A program made the position numbers and the translations under genes. Positions 6,546 to 13,609 of a DNA stretch of 13,866 bases are shown here, in pieces. Each line of letters starts with the position of its first letter. Positions within the stretch are counted from its first letter, which is position 1. Source of the DNA: Deltaproteobacteria bacterium (GTDB lineage Bacteria > Desulfobacterota > Desulfobulbia > Desulfobulbales > Desulfobulbaceae); NCBI GenBank assembly GCA_013151365.1, contig JAADIK010000027.1, forward strand, positions 1-13,866, in the 5' to 3' direction. The notes beneath the pieces are model-generated. The model ran no database searches. It was not told where the DNA came from and worked only from the letters and a program-made list of their open reading frames with translations.

Positions 6546-8591
6546 TCAAAACCCGATCGTATATTTTCCGAAGAAAGAACGCCCGGGCAACGGGTATCCT
6601 TTTGTTTCATAATAGTATTCGTCAAAGACGTTGGCTATTTGGAAACTCAGGTCCTGGCGTTTGGCCAAGTGGAAATTAACGGCGACGTCAACCACGGTAA
6701 ATGCGGGATTCTCAACTTCAGGGGAACCCTTGACGGCCCAGTCCGTATCTTTCCGGTGTCCCACATAGCGGGCGGTCAATCTGCCGTTAAAAAAATGACC
6801 ATCGTCATATTCCAGGCCGTAATTTATTTTGGTATCGGCGATATTGCGGATATCCTGCCGACCGGTGGACAGGGTCTCTTCCGCCTTGAACAACCTGGTG
6901 AAATTGGCAAAAAGGCGAACGGAATAATCCAGCTTTGCCAGTGTGCCGATGTCAAAAGAAAACTCGCCCTCTAAGCCGCGTATCCTGGCTTTCAGAGCAT
7001 TTTCATAGGTATAGAGCGAGTTCCCCACCTTGACCTTTTCGATTTTGTCATCAATATCGGTCATGAAGTAGGTGAGATCACCCGAAAGACCCCATTCTTT
7101 TTTGGAATGACTGATGCCGGCATCCCAGCTAACGCTGTTTTCCGGGTCCAGGCCGGGATTCCCCTTGGTGGTGGTACCCCAGCTGCTCACCCATGTTCCG
7201 GCTACCTGTTCGGGCTTCGGGGTTACGAAGGCCGTGCCGATAGTGGAGTGGATCTGCCATTGGGGAGAGAGAAAAAGCTTCAGGCCGCCGCTGGGATTGA
7301 AAGCGTTAAATGTTTCAGAGCCGGGCGTAAAGCCTGTTTTATAGGGGGTTTCCTTGGTTTTCAGTTCTATGGCATTGTATCTTCCCCCCATGGTGACGAC
7401 CATCCGGTTATCGAAAAACTTCAGCATTGCCTCACCGAAAGCACTCAATGTTTCACGTTCGTTGTCCGGTCGCCAGGGACCCTTGCGCGTGCCGTCGGCA
7501 TTCCAGGATTTTCCTTCCTCGGTGACTTTCTGATAATCAACCCCGAAGGTCAGACTATGCGCGCCCCAACGATGGGTATCCTGAAGCTGCGTACCCAGCC
7601 AGTCAAACCTGTTCCAGGAGCCTTTATACGGATTGATTCCCGCATACTCGTAGCGGTATTTATTTTCTTCCCGTGAATCATAAAAAGTCAGGTTGACCTC
7701 ATTGTTTTTTGCAATCTTTCCGGAAAGACTTAAATCGCCCCCATATTGATCAACATCTCTTTTTTTCTGTTTGCTGTCCCCCCAGTCTATGTCGTTCGGA
7801 TTTTCTATGTCCCGGCCGGCATACCAGTTGCCTTTCATATCCAGACGCCAGCTGTCAGCCAGGTCCAGTCCTAATCTCGCGGTGCCGTTATATTTTTTGA
7901 AGGCCGTATGGTCTCGCTTGTGACCATTGCCCATCCGGATGTCGCCGTTCTGTTGGTAGGCGGAGGCATCAATGTTAAAATCGATCCGGTCCGTTATATT
8001 GCCTCCCGACGAGAGTTCCGTATTCCAGGTAGCAAAACTGCCGCCGCCCGCGGCGAGTGAAGTCTTGATTTTCCCCTTTGTTTCTTTTGTAATAATATTC
8101 ACCACTCCGCCCATGGCATCCGAACCGTACAGGGAAGATGCCGGACCCTTGAGGACTTCGATCCGCCTGATGGTATTCTTGTTGACGGATGCCAGGGTGG
8201 TCGCGCCGATCGGCCGGCCGTCGACCAATATCAAACAGTGCTTAATCGTCCCCCAATAGTCCGACCTGACCCCCCGGATGCTTATAGTACCGGAATATCC
8301 TCCGGGATATTGGATCACATCCACACTGGAATTTTCTTTAATGACATCCGTGAGATCATCTCCTACCGACATGCTGATATCTTTCGTCGAAATTACGTCA
8401 ACGACCTGGGGCAGCTCTTTTTTCTCCTCCGGGGTCCTGGTGGCGGTGACCACGATATCTTCTAATTTAAGGGCCTTTTTCGCCGGTTCCCGGCCGGTTG
8501 CCATATCTTGTCCGGCAAGGCCGATCCCGGGCAGGGCCATTAACTGAGTAACGGCCGCACAGACAATCGTGGTTCTGGAAAAACACTTCAT
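6546..8591 (-). CDS. TonB-dependent outer-membrane receptor, BtuB-like (copy 1)
   Basis: The protein has 681 residues, normal for a BtuB/FepA-type gated beta-barrel. The first 26 or so residues (MKCFSRTTIVCAAVTQLMAL) are a signal peptide ending near GLAGQ. LEDIVVTATR at about 43-52 is the TonB box, close to that of BtuB. The plug domain follows, with ISIRGVRSDYWGTIKHCLIL, VDGRP and IEVLKGPASSLYGSDAMGGVVNIIT; the rest is barrel, and the last residue is Phe (TIGF) as needed for BAM insertion. The ATG at 8591 is chosen over one 24 bases upstream because AAGGAG lies 7 bases before it and the signal peptide then begins properly. It is closely related to the receptor at 11570-13609, most strongly in the signal peptide and TonB-box region, and shares its leader. 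Energy comes from TonB-ExbBD, not encoded here. Corrinoid uptake is inferred from context; iron-siderophore or heme uptake cannot be excluded by sequence alone. Confidence 0.88.
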   Translation of the reverse strand: MKCFSRTTIVCAAVTQLMALPGIGLAGQDMATGREPAKKALKLEDIVVTATRTPEEKKELPQVVDVISTKDISMSVGDDLTDVIKENSSVDVIQYPGGYSGTISIRGVRSDYWGTIKHCLILVDGRPIGATTLASVNKNTIRRIEVLKGPASSLYGSDAMGGVVNIITKETKGKIKTSLAAGGGSFATWNTELSSGGNITDRIDFNIDASAYQQNGDIRMGNGHKRDHTAFKKYNGTARLGLDLADSWRLDMKGNWYAGRDIENPNDIDWGDSKQKKRDVDQYGGDLSLSGKIAKNNEVNLTFYDSREENKYRYEYAGINPYKGSWNRFDWLGTQLQDTHRWGAHSLTFGVDYQKVTEEGKSWNADGTRKGPWRPDNERETLSAFGEAMLKFFDNRMVVTMGGRYNAIELKTKETPYKTGFTPGSETFNAFNPSGGLKLFLSPQWQIHSTIGTAFVTPKPEQVAGTWVSSWGTTTKGNPGLDPENSVSWDAGISHSKKEWGLSGDLTYFMTDIDDKIEKVKVGNSLYTYENALKARIRGLEGEFSFDIGTLAKLDYSVRLFANFTRLFKAEETLSTGRQDIRNIADTKINYGLEYDDGHFFNGRLTARYVGHRKDTDWAVKGSPEVENPAFTVVDVAVNFHLAKRQDLSFQIANVFDEYYYETKGYPLPGRSFFGKYTIGF

Positions 8592-8758
8592 TTCAAGTCT
8601 CCTTCTTTCATTCAATGCACAAACAGTGCACGGCGTTCAACACTGTGGGCGGCCCGCCCTTGCACGGCCGCCGGCCACAGTACACGCCTCTTTTTGACTT
8701 TCCGGAGGCCCGGTGCTAACATAAAAATGTCAGATCAACCGAACCTCTTTTCCGGCTT
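8592..8758 (-). promoter_or_regulatory. Conserved structured leader of TonB receptor 1
   Basis: This 167-base leader is clearly homologous to that of receptor 2 (13610-13777). On the minus strand it holds, in order: a hairpin CTGACAT-TTTT-ATGTTAG (8733-8716); a nested stem GGCGT/ACGCC, ACTGTG/CACAGT and GGCGGCC/GGCCGCC (8688-8632) with loop GTGCAAGGGCG; and a hairpin GTGCAC-TGTTT-GTGCAT (8631-8615) a few bases before the AAGGAG ribosome site (8599-8604). Paired changes between the two leaders support at least the first and last hairpins. It could be an expression platform or a cis-regulatory RNA responding to corrinoid; I do not recognise a known class in it and found no convincing promoter. 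Confidence 0.55.
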
Positions 8759-8864
8759 CGGTTTATATCCGGCGGCAGGGTGGGCCGAACTTTAGCGGGT
8801 CGCCCTCCCTGCCTTTCCCTGGTTATATTCTTTTCAGCGCTCACCTCCTTGCCGGCGGATAGGA
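8759..8864. other. Gap between duplication footprint and TonB leader, weak riboswitch resemblance
   Basis: I see no gene here. On the minus strand there is GGGAAAGGC (8819-8811), GCGACCCGCTAAAGTTCGG (8803-8785) and CCCTGCCGCCGG (8780-8769), with GGCAGGG/CCCTGCC able to pair. This order recalls the 3' half of a cobalamin riboswitch (GGGAAGGC, GACCCG, AGUC, GACCUGCC), but the B12 box is altered in its centre and the 5' half with its CCCGCAACUGU core is not evident. Upstream, AAGGAGGTGA (8850-8841) is a near-perfect Shine-Dalgarno sequence with no usable start codon at the right distance. Confidence 0.3.
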
Positions 8865-8906
8865 TCAGGACTCATTGTCCCATCCGCAATTTGTTTCAGG
8901 TCTCAC
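8865..8906 (-). pseudogene. Footprint of the radical SAM gene start after binding protein 2
   Basis: The 20 bases at 8886-8905 are identical to 5281-5300, where the radical SAM gene begins. The GTG at 8906 overlaps the stop of binding protein 2 exactly as in the functional copy and reads MRPETNCG, the first eight residues of the radical SAM protein, then diverges to WDNES and a TGA. It is best read as the end of a duplicated segment, not as a working peptide gene, although a 13-residue peptide could in principle be translated by coupling. Confidence 0.65.
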
Positions 8907-10024
8907 TTTTTCGGAAGCTTGAGAAAGTATCGGGGCTTATGGTCCGGAAACAGTCCGGGATGCAGAATTGCCGCGAGGTCTGCGATAATTTCATCCGTCT
9001 TGTCGATCGACTCCCAGTACCACGGCTGGAAGCACCAGACATTGCCTCTTTTTGCCGACTTGAAATCGACGAGGATGGGCTTGAGGGCGACCAACTTTTT
9101 TATCGAGGTGATGCCGTACTGCGGCAGCATGCCCGAAGATATGTAGATATCCGCGTCTCGGCCCCGATCGTAGAATTCCTCCAGCGTAATGGGGGCGCCG
9201 CCCGCCTTTTTAAGATCCTTGAAGACGTAGGCACCCCCGGCCATGGTTATCATTTTGGCCACATAGGAGTCTCCTCCCGGCACATAGACCCTGCCCCTGC
9301 CCGCGATAAACCCCCATAATACGGTCGGCCTAGCGCCGACAGCCTCAAGCTTCCGGGAGAGCATGTTCATGCCGCTCACCGCTTTTGCGAAAAAACGTTC
9401 CGCTTTTTTTTCCTTGTTATAAAATGCCGCAAAAAATTTAATCCATTCCAGTCTGCCGAGGGGATTATCTTCCAAATATTCGGTGACCACGGCAAAGGGT
9501 ATTCCCAGCTCGTCGAGCTTGTCCGTCTTCTCCCATTCGCCGGCAAAAAATACGTCCGGGTGTACGCGCAGCAGCTTCTCGTAATCAGTCGCCCTCGATT
9601 CCCCCAGGTACTTGATCCTTCCGGCTGCCATGCCTTTTCTAATTGCGGCGATATGCCAGTCCTTTTCCCTCGTGGTTACTCCCACAACGCTGTTCATGAC
9701 CCCCAGCGCTCTGAGCAGGGGCGGAATGGTGGTCCATTTGCTGACTACTCTTTTTACAGGTATTTCAACAACCTGATCTTGCTTATATCCTTTCGGCGGC
9801 CGTTGCCCGCGCGGGACCAGAAGCAATTTCCGGCCGGCGCCGTCGGTTACCAGCTTGCAGCCATTGCCAAGATATTCAACCTGGAAATGAGTGGCATAGC
9901 GGAGGTGCAGCAGTACTCCCCGGGGCGGAGGAACAGCGCCCCCTCTCGCGGTCCCGGCAAGAAGGAGCAACAGCACACTCAGGATGCCGGCCATACGCCG
10001 GCCAAGCCTCAGATATTCCGCCAT
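8903..10024 (-). CDS. Periplasmic substrate-binding protein, BtuF-like (copy 2)
   Basis: This is a 373-residue paralogue of the protein at 5298-6413, aligning along its whole length. A signal peptide is visible (RLGRRMAGILSVLLLLLAGT, cleavage expected near residue 27). Shared blocks are VTDGAGRKLLLVPRG, IPVKRVVSKWTTIPPLLRALG, VGVTTRE, HPDVFFAGEWEKTDKLDELGIP and VWCFQPWYWESIDKTDEI. The loops after VPRG and VGVTTRE, which lie in the first lobe, differ most, so the two proteins may prefer different ligands. The ATG at 10024 overlaps the last 16 bases of cbiZ, which suggests coupled translation; a second ATG at 9994 would still leave a signal peptide and cannot be excluded. It should deliver a corrinoid to an ABC importer that is not in the window. 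Confidence 0.82.
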   Translation of the reverse strand: MAEYLRLGRRMAGILSVLLLLLAGTARGGAVPPPRGVLLHLRYATHFQVEYLGNGCKLVTDGAGRKLLLVPRGQRPPKGYKQDQVVEIPVKRVVSKWTTIPPLLRALGVMNSVVGVTTREKDWHIAAIRKGMAAGRIKYLGESRATDYEKLLRVHPDVFFAGEWEKTDKLDELGIPFAVVTEYLEDNPLGRLEWIKFFAAFYNKEKKAERFFAKAVSGMNMLSRKLEAVGARPTVLWGFIAGRGRVYVPGGDSYVAKMITMAGGAYVFKDLKKAGGAPITLEEFYDRGRDADIYISSGMLPQYGITSIKKLVALKPILVDFKSAKRGNVWCFQPWYWESIDKTDEIIADLAAILHPGLFPDHKPRYFLKLPKK

Positions 10025-11196
10025 TTTTCCGTAAACCCCATGGCCAGGCAGTAATAAATAAAATCCAGGAAGACTCCATTTTCAAAACTGAATTGCCGAC
10101 CATCCAGCCTGTTTTTATAAAACACAAACCGGTCATATTTACCTGATACCGCCGCGGCCAGCTGGGCACCGTAGGTGCTGAATATCTCGGGCACACAACT
10201 TTGCGGCAGGATATGCCAGACAAGTTTATCCCGCAGATGCACCAGGGCGGCCACGGCGGCGACAGTTATCGGGTCCCGGTCAATACACGCAAAATTCTTG
10301 CTTAAAAGCTCACCGGAATCCGTTGCCAGGTATTTTTTTATGCCCGCCTCCATAGACTTGGCTGCCGCGCCGAATCGTTCAAGATGGACCATCATGGAGC
10401 AACGGCTTTGCGGAGACATGTTGTTCTGGAGTCGGAGCGTTCCGGCTACCGCTTTTTTCACGGTCAGGCCAATCAGTTCTCCCAGTTTTGAATGTTTGCC
10501 CGCGCTGGTCAGAGGAGGGTCCCCGGTGAGAGCGCCGGCAACAGCGATCTGGTCCGTACCGGTACCGGTGGCCAGGCCGCTTGAATAGCGGGAATTGATA
10601 TTCAGCTCCTGCAGGACCCCGGTCTTCGCCTCGGTTGCAGTCATAACGGCCCTGACCATTGCACCGGGAGTCAGTTTCCGGTTGATACAAACAATAATAT
10701 TGATGGTGCCGCTATCCGCCTCTGCCTTGGCGACCTCACATTTCTTCTCGCCGTTTTGACCTGACCGGCCGGCGACCGGCATGAACTTCCCGCCTTCTTC
10801 GTAAACGGATGCGGGATCTCCGGCCCGCCCGGCATTGGTCTCCACCCCGCCGGTGCAGATAGCCGCCACCTCAAGATCATGAAATTTTTCCGACTCCAGG
10901 GCTGCGCAATTCATGTTGGCGGCCGTACCGAGCGATGCGCAATTTTCAGAAAGTTTATGCTGCCGGCAAATTTGCCGTAGATAAACGAGGGGCTGACGGA
11001 CTGCCAGGGCGTGCGATTCAGGCATGTGGCCCGTTGGTTCACCCGACTGGTGGTTGAAAATCAAGTCAAGATCCTCCCGCAGGCCGCCGTTCGCTCTGCA
11101 GGTAGAAATAACCTGGTGCGGCACGAGAAACTTGACCGTAATAATCTTGTCCTGACGATGGATTTCAATTCCCCCGTAAAAAGTCCTGATCAACAT
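10009..11196 (-). CDS. cbiZ: Adenosylcobinamide amidohydrolase CbiZ
   Basis: CbiZ hydrolyses the amide bond that joins the aminopropanol side chain to the corrin ring of adenosylcobinamide, giving adenosylcobyric acid for rebuilding; in Rhodobacter it also acts on pseudocobalamin. Family motifs are visible: HQVISTCRANGGLREDLDLIFNHQ (about residues 27-50, more than one piece), ICTGGVETNAGRAGDPA (113-129), GTINIIVCINRKLTPGAMVR (163-182), and LQELNINSRYSSGLATGTGT (195-214), the last with the glycine-rich GLATGTGTDQ. The start at 11196 (395 residues) is preferred because AGGA stands 7 bases before it. Upstream in-frame ATGs at 11220 and 11256 have GGAG only one base away, and a still longer frame would read through a perfect hairpin. 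The C-terminal quarter, from about residue 310, looks like an added helical region. The gene lies between a receptor and a binding protein, which links import directly to corrinoid remodelling. Confidence 0.88.
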   Translation of the reverse strand: MLIRTFYGGIEIHRQDKIITVKFLVPHQVISTCRANGGLREDLDLIFNHQSGEPTGHMPESHALAVRQPLVYLRQICRQHKLSENCASLGTAANMNCAALESEKFHDLEVAAICTGGVETNAGRAGDPASVYEEGGKFMPVAGRSGQNGEKKCEVAKAEADSGTINIIVCINRKLTPGAMVRAVMTATEAKTGVLQELNINSRYSSGLATGTGTDQIAVAGALTGDPPLTSAGKHSKLGELIGLTVKKAVAGTLRLQNNMSPQSRCSMMVHLERFGAAAKSMEAGIKKYLATDSGELLSKNFACIDRDPITVAAVAALVHLRDKLVWHILPQSCVPEIFSTYGAQLAAAVSGKYDRFVFYKNRLDGRQFSFENGVFLDFIYYCLAMGFTEKWRNI

Positions 11197-11203
11197 GTCG
11201 ATA

Positions 11204-11207
11204 TCCT
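11204..11207 (-). promoter_or_regulatory. Ribosome binding site favouring the CbiZ start
   Basis: AGGA on the minus strand with a 7-base spacer to ATG at 11196. It is modest but better placed than the GGAG sequences touching the two upstream ATGs. Confidence 0.5.
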
Positions 11208-11289
11208 GGTCATTTTCCATACTCCGGGGAGATTGTTCCAACTTTTTTGTCTTCATGCTCCAGGCGGAAAATGCCGCTTGTATGCGTAT

Positions 11290-11323
11290 ATTCTTTAGGG
11301 GGACAAAAGCCCCCCTAAAGAAT
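11290..11323. repeat. Perfect 13-bp inverted repeat before cbiZ
   Basis: ATTCTTTAGGGGG (11290-11302) and CCCCCTAAAGAAT (11311-11323) pair perfectly around an 8-base loop. In the cbiZ mRNA the hairpin would sit about 94 bases before the start codon. No U-tract follows on either strand, so a simple intrinsic terminator is unlikely; an mRNA processing or stability site, an operator, or a trace of a mobile element are open options. Confidence 0.65.
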
Positions 11324-11343
11324 GGAGAACACCCTCGCCTCAA

Positions 11344-11560
11344 CCTGAATCCGTGACGGCTTGAGGTAGTATTTCATGCAATACATGGAATTTGTTGCAC
11401 TATTACCGCATAAACGTATTTTTTACTTTTCACCGCGCCGCCCTGCGGGGCGCCCGATAACGGCACATCTGCTGCGTTGGCAACTCGTTGATATCACACC
11501 AGGATAATCAACCTCGTTCGCCTTGCATCTGCACCGTTCTCGAACGCTCACGGATTCAGG
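11344..11560. repeat. 217-bp intergenic element with inverted ends (copy C)
   Basis: It fills most of the gap between receptor 2 and cbiZ. Its ends are exact 13-bp inverted repeats: CCTGAATCCGTGA (11344-11356) and TCACGGATTCAGG (11548-11560). Inside, GCGCCCGATAACGG (11450-11463) pairs imperfectly with CCGTTCTCGAACGC near 11534-11547. Parts recur in copies A and B. It has no open reading frame of note. The structure is that of a miniature inverted-repeat element or a REP-type palindrome; no target-site duplication is obvious. The rest of the 373-base gap holds the separate hairpin at 11290-11323. Confidence 0.65.
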
Positions 11561-11569
11561 TGGCGGAGA

Positions 11570-13609
11570 TCAGAACTTGAAGGTATAGGTGCCGAAGAAG
11601 GAGCGCCCGGCCAGGGGGAATCCCCTCTTCTCGTAATAATATTTATCGAACAGGTTGCCGACTTTGAGGCTCAGGGTCTGGTTGCCGGTCAGCTTGAAAT
11701 TCGTCACCAGGTCCACCACGGTATGGGTGGGATACTCGATCTCCGGATAACCGGCGGTAACCCAATCCGTATCCTTCATGTGTCCGACATAACGGGCTGT
11801 GACCCTGCCGCTGAAGAAGTGGCCGTCGTCGTATCCCAGACCGTAATTTATTTTAAAATCAGCCACATTGTGGATATCCCGCGTGCCGGAGGAGAGAGTC
11901 TCTTCATCCTTGAACAACTTCGTAAAGTTGGCAAAGAGGCGGAGAGAGGAATGCCAAGCGGCGAGCCGGCCGATATCAAGAGAAAATTGCCCTTCCAGGC
12001 CCTGGATCTTCGCCTCCTGGGTATTTTCAAAGGTGCTCAGCGTACTGGTCACGGCGACCTTTTCTATCTTGTCATCCACCTTGGTGTGAAAATAGGTCAG
12101 GTCGGCGCTAAGGCCCCATTCTTTCTTGTCAAAGCTGATACCGCCATCCCAGGTCAAACTCTTTTCCGGGTCGAGGTTGGGATTGCCTTCGGTGGTTCCA
12201 CCCCACCAGTTGACCCAGTGTCCCGCCACTTCCTCTGGTTTGGGCGTGACAAAGGCCGTGCCGATCGTGGTGTGGAGCTGCCATTGCGGGGTGAGAAAAA
12301 ATTTCAGGCCGCCGCTGGGATTGAAGGTGCTGAAGTCCGCCGAACCGGGAGTGAAATCCGTTTTATAAGGGGTTGCCTTGGTCTCCAGCGTAATTGCGTC
12401 ATAACGGGCGCCCATGGTGGCGATCAGGCGGTTATTGAAAAATTTCAACATGGCCTGGGTGAAAATACCGGTGGTCCGGTGTTCATTATCCGGCATGTAA
12501 GGAGCCCGGCGGCTGGAGTCGGCATTATACGATTGTGACTTCACTTTGATACGCTCGTAGTCGATACCGAAGGTCAGGCTGTGGACGGAAAAATAATAGG
12601 TATCCTGGAGCTGGCCGCCGATCCAGTCGGTCGTGCTCTCATAGTTCTTATAGGGAACGATACCGCTGTATTCTTTATGGTATTCGGAGTCCTCCCGCGA
12701 CTGGTAGAAAGTCAGGTTGATTTCATTGTTCTCGCCGGCAAAGCCGGAGATCTTGGCGTCGCCCCCGTAACGATTGATATCTTTCCGGGACTGCCTGGTC
12801 GTGCCATAGAAGATATCCCCGGGGACCTCGATGTCCCGGCCGGCGAACCAGTCCCCGCGGACATCCATCCGCCAGTCCTGGTTAAACGCATAGCCGAGTC
12901 TCGCCGAGCCGTAACGTTTTTTGAAGGCGGTATGGTCTCTCTTGTCCCCGTTGCCCATGCGCAGGTCACCGTTCTGATTGTCGACGCTGGCGTCAAGGTC
13001 AAAATCGAGTTTTTTGGTCAGGTTGCCGCCTGACGCGGCCTTGACCTGCCAGGTACTGAAACTGCCGTAGCCGAGGGTCAGGTGCGACTTGATCCTGCCC
13101 CGGGATTTCTTGGTGATGACGTTGACCACGCCGCCCATTGCCTCGGAGCCGTACAGCGCCGAGGCCGGGCCTTTCAGGACCTCGATGCGCTGGATATTGT
13201 CCAAGGGAATGGTCGCCAGGTTGGTCGCGCCCGCGGGCCGGCCGTCAATCAACAACAGGGTGTGCTTGGTGGTCCCGGAAAATTCGGGCCGGAAGCCCCG
13301 GATGCTGATCCCCGAAAGGGCTCCGGGGTACTGGATCACATCCACGCTGGCGGTCTCTTTGAGGACATCCGTGAGATCGGTCGCCACCGTCTCTTTTATA
13401 TCCTTTGCGGTAATCACTTTTACAACCTGGGGCAGCTCCTTCTTCTCCTCCGGAGTCCGGGTGGCGGTGACCACGACATCTTCCAGTTTAAGGGCCTTTT
13501 TCGCCGGTTTCTGCGCCGGGGCCGTGTCTTGCCCGGCAAGACCTATCCCGGGGGCCATTAACTGAGTAACGGCCGCACAGACAATCATGGTTCTGGAAAA
13601 ACTTTTCAT
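11570..13609 (-). CDS. TonB-dependent outer-membrane receptor, BtuB-like (copy 2)
   Basis: The protein has 679 residues. A signal peptide (MKSFSRTMIVCAAVTQLMAP, ending near GLAGQ) is followed by the TonB box LEDVVVTATR (about 42-51), a plug with ISIRGFRPEFSGTTKHTLLL, IDGRP and IEVLKGPASALYGSEAMGGV, and a barrel ending in the family's terminal Phe (TFKF). The ATG at 13609 has AAGGAG 7 bases upstream (13617-13622); the 33 residues that a longer frame would add come from the leader. It is a paralogue of receptor 1: nearly identical in the first 65 residues, more different in barrel loops, which is where ligand choice is usually set. It is the first gene of the block in this window, followed after a repeat by cbiZ. 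Corrinoid (cobalamin, cobinamide or pseudocobalamin) uptake is inferred from that neighbour; sequence alone fixes only the receptor class. Confidence 0.88.
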   Translation of the reverse strand: MKSFSRTMIVCAAVTQLMAPGIGLAGQDTAPAQKPAKKALKLEDVVVTATRTPEEKKELPQVVKVITAKDIKETVATDLTDVLKETASVDVIQYPGALSGISIRGFRPEFSGTTKHTLLLIDGRPAGATNLATIPLDNIQRIEVLKGPASALYGSEAMGGVVNVITKKSRGRIKSHLTLGYGSFSTWQVKAASGGNLTKKLDFDLDASVDNQNGDLRMGNGDKRDHTAFKKRYGSARLGYAFNQDWRMDVRGDWFAGRDIEVPGDIFYGTTRQSRKDINRYGGDAKISGFAGENNEINLTFYQSREDSEYHKEYSGIVPYKNYESTTDWIGGQLQDTYYFSVHSLTFGIDYERIKVKSQSYNADSSRRAPYMPDNEHRTTGIFTQAMLKFFNNRLIATMGARYDAITLETKATPYKTDFTPGSADFSTFNPSGGLKFFLTPQWQLHTTIGTAFVTPKPEEVAGHWVNWWGGTTEGNPNLDPEKSLTWDGGISFDKKEWGLSADLTYFHTKVDDKIEKVAVTSTLSTFENTQEAKIQGLEGQFSLDIGRLAAWHSSLRLFANFTKLFKDEETLSSGTRDIHNVADFKINYGLGYDDGHFFSGRVTARYVGHMKDTDWVTAGYPEIEYPTHTVVDLVTNFKLTGNQTLSLKVGNLFDKYYYEKRGFPLAGRSFFGTYTFKF

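Noticed and set aside
8716..8844. A 42-codon minus-strand frame starting at GTG within AAGGAGGTGA, ending in Cys; possible small peptide
   Set aside because: The start codon is part of the Shine-Dalgarno sequence itself, leaving no spacer, and the frame runs across the riboswitch-like region and into the conserved leader hairpin. It is not Cys-rich.
11290..11323. Intrinsic terminator between receptor 2 and cbiZ
   Set aside because: The stem is strong, but no U-tract follows on either strand.
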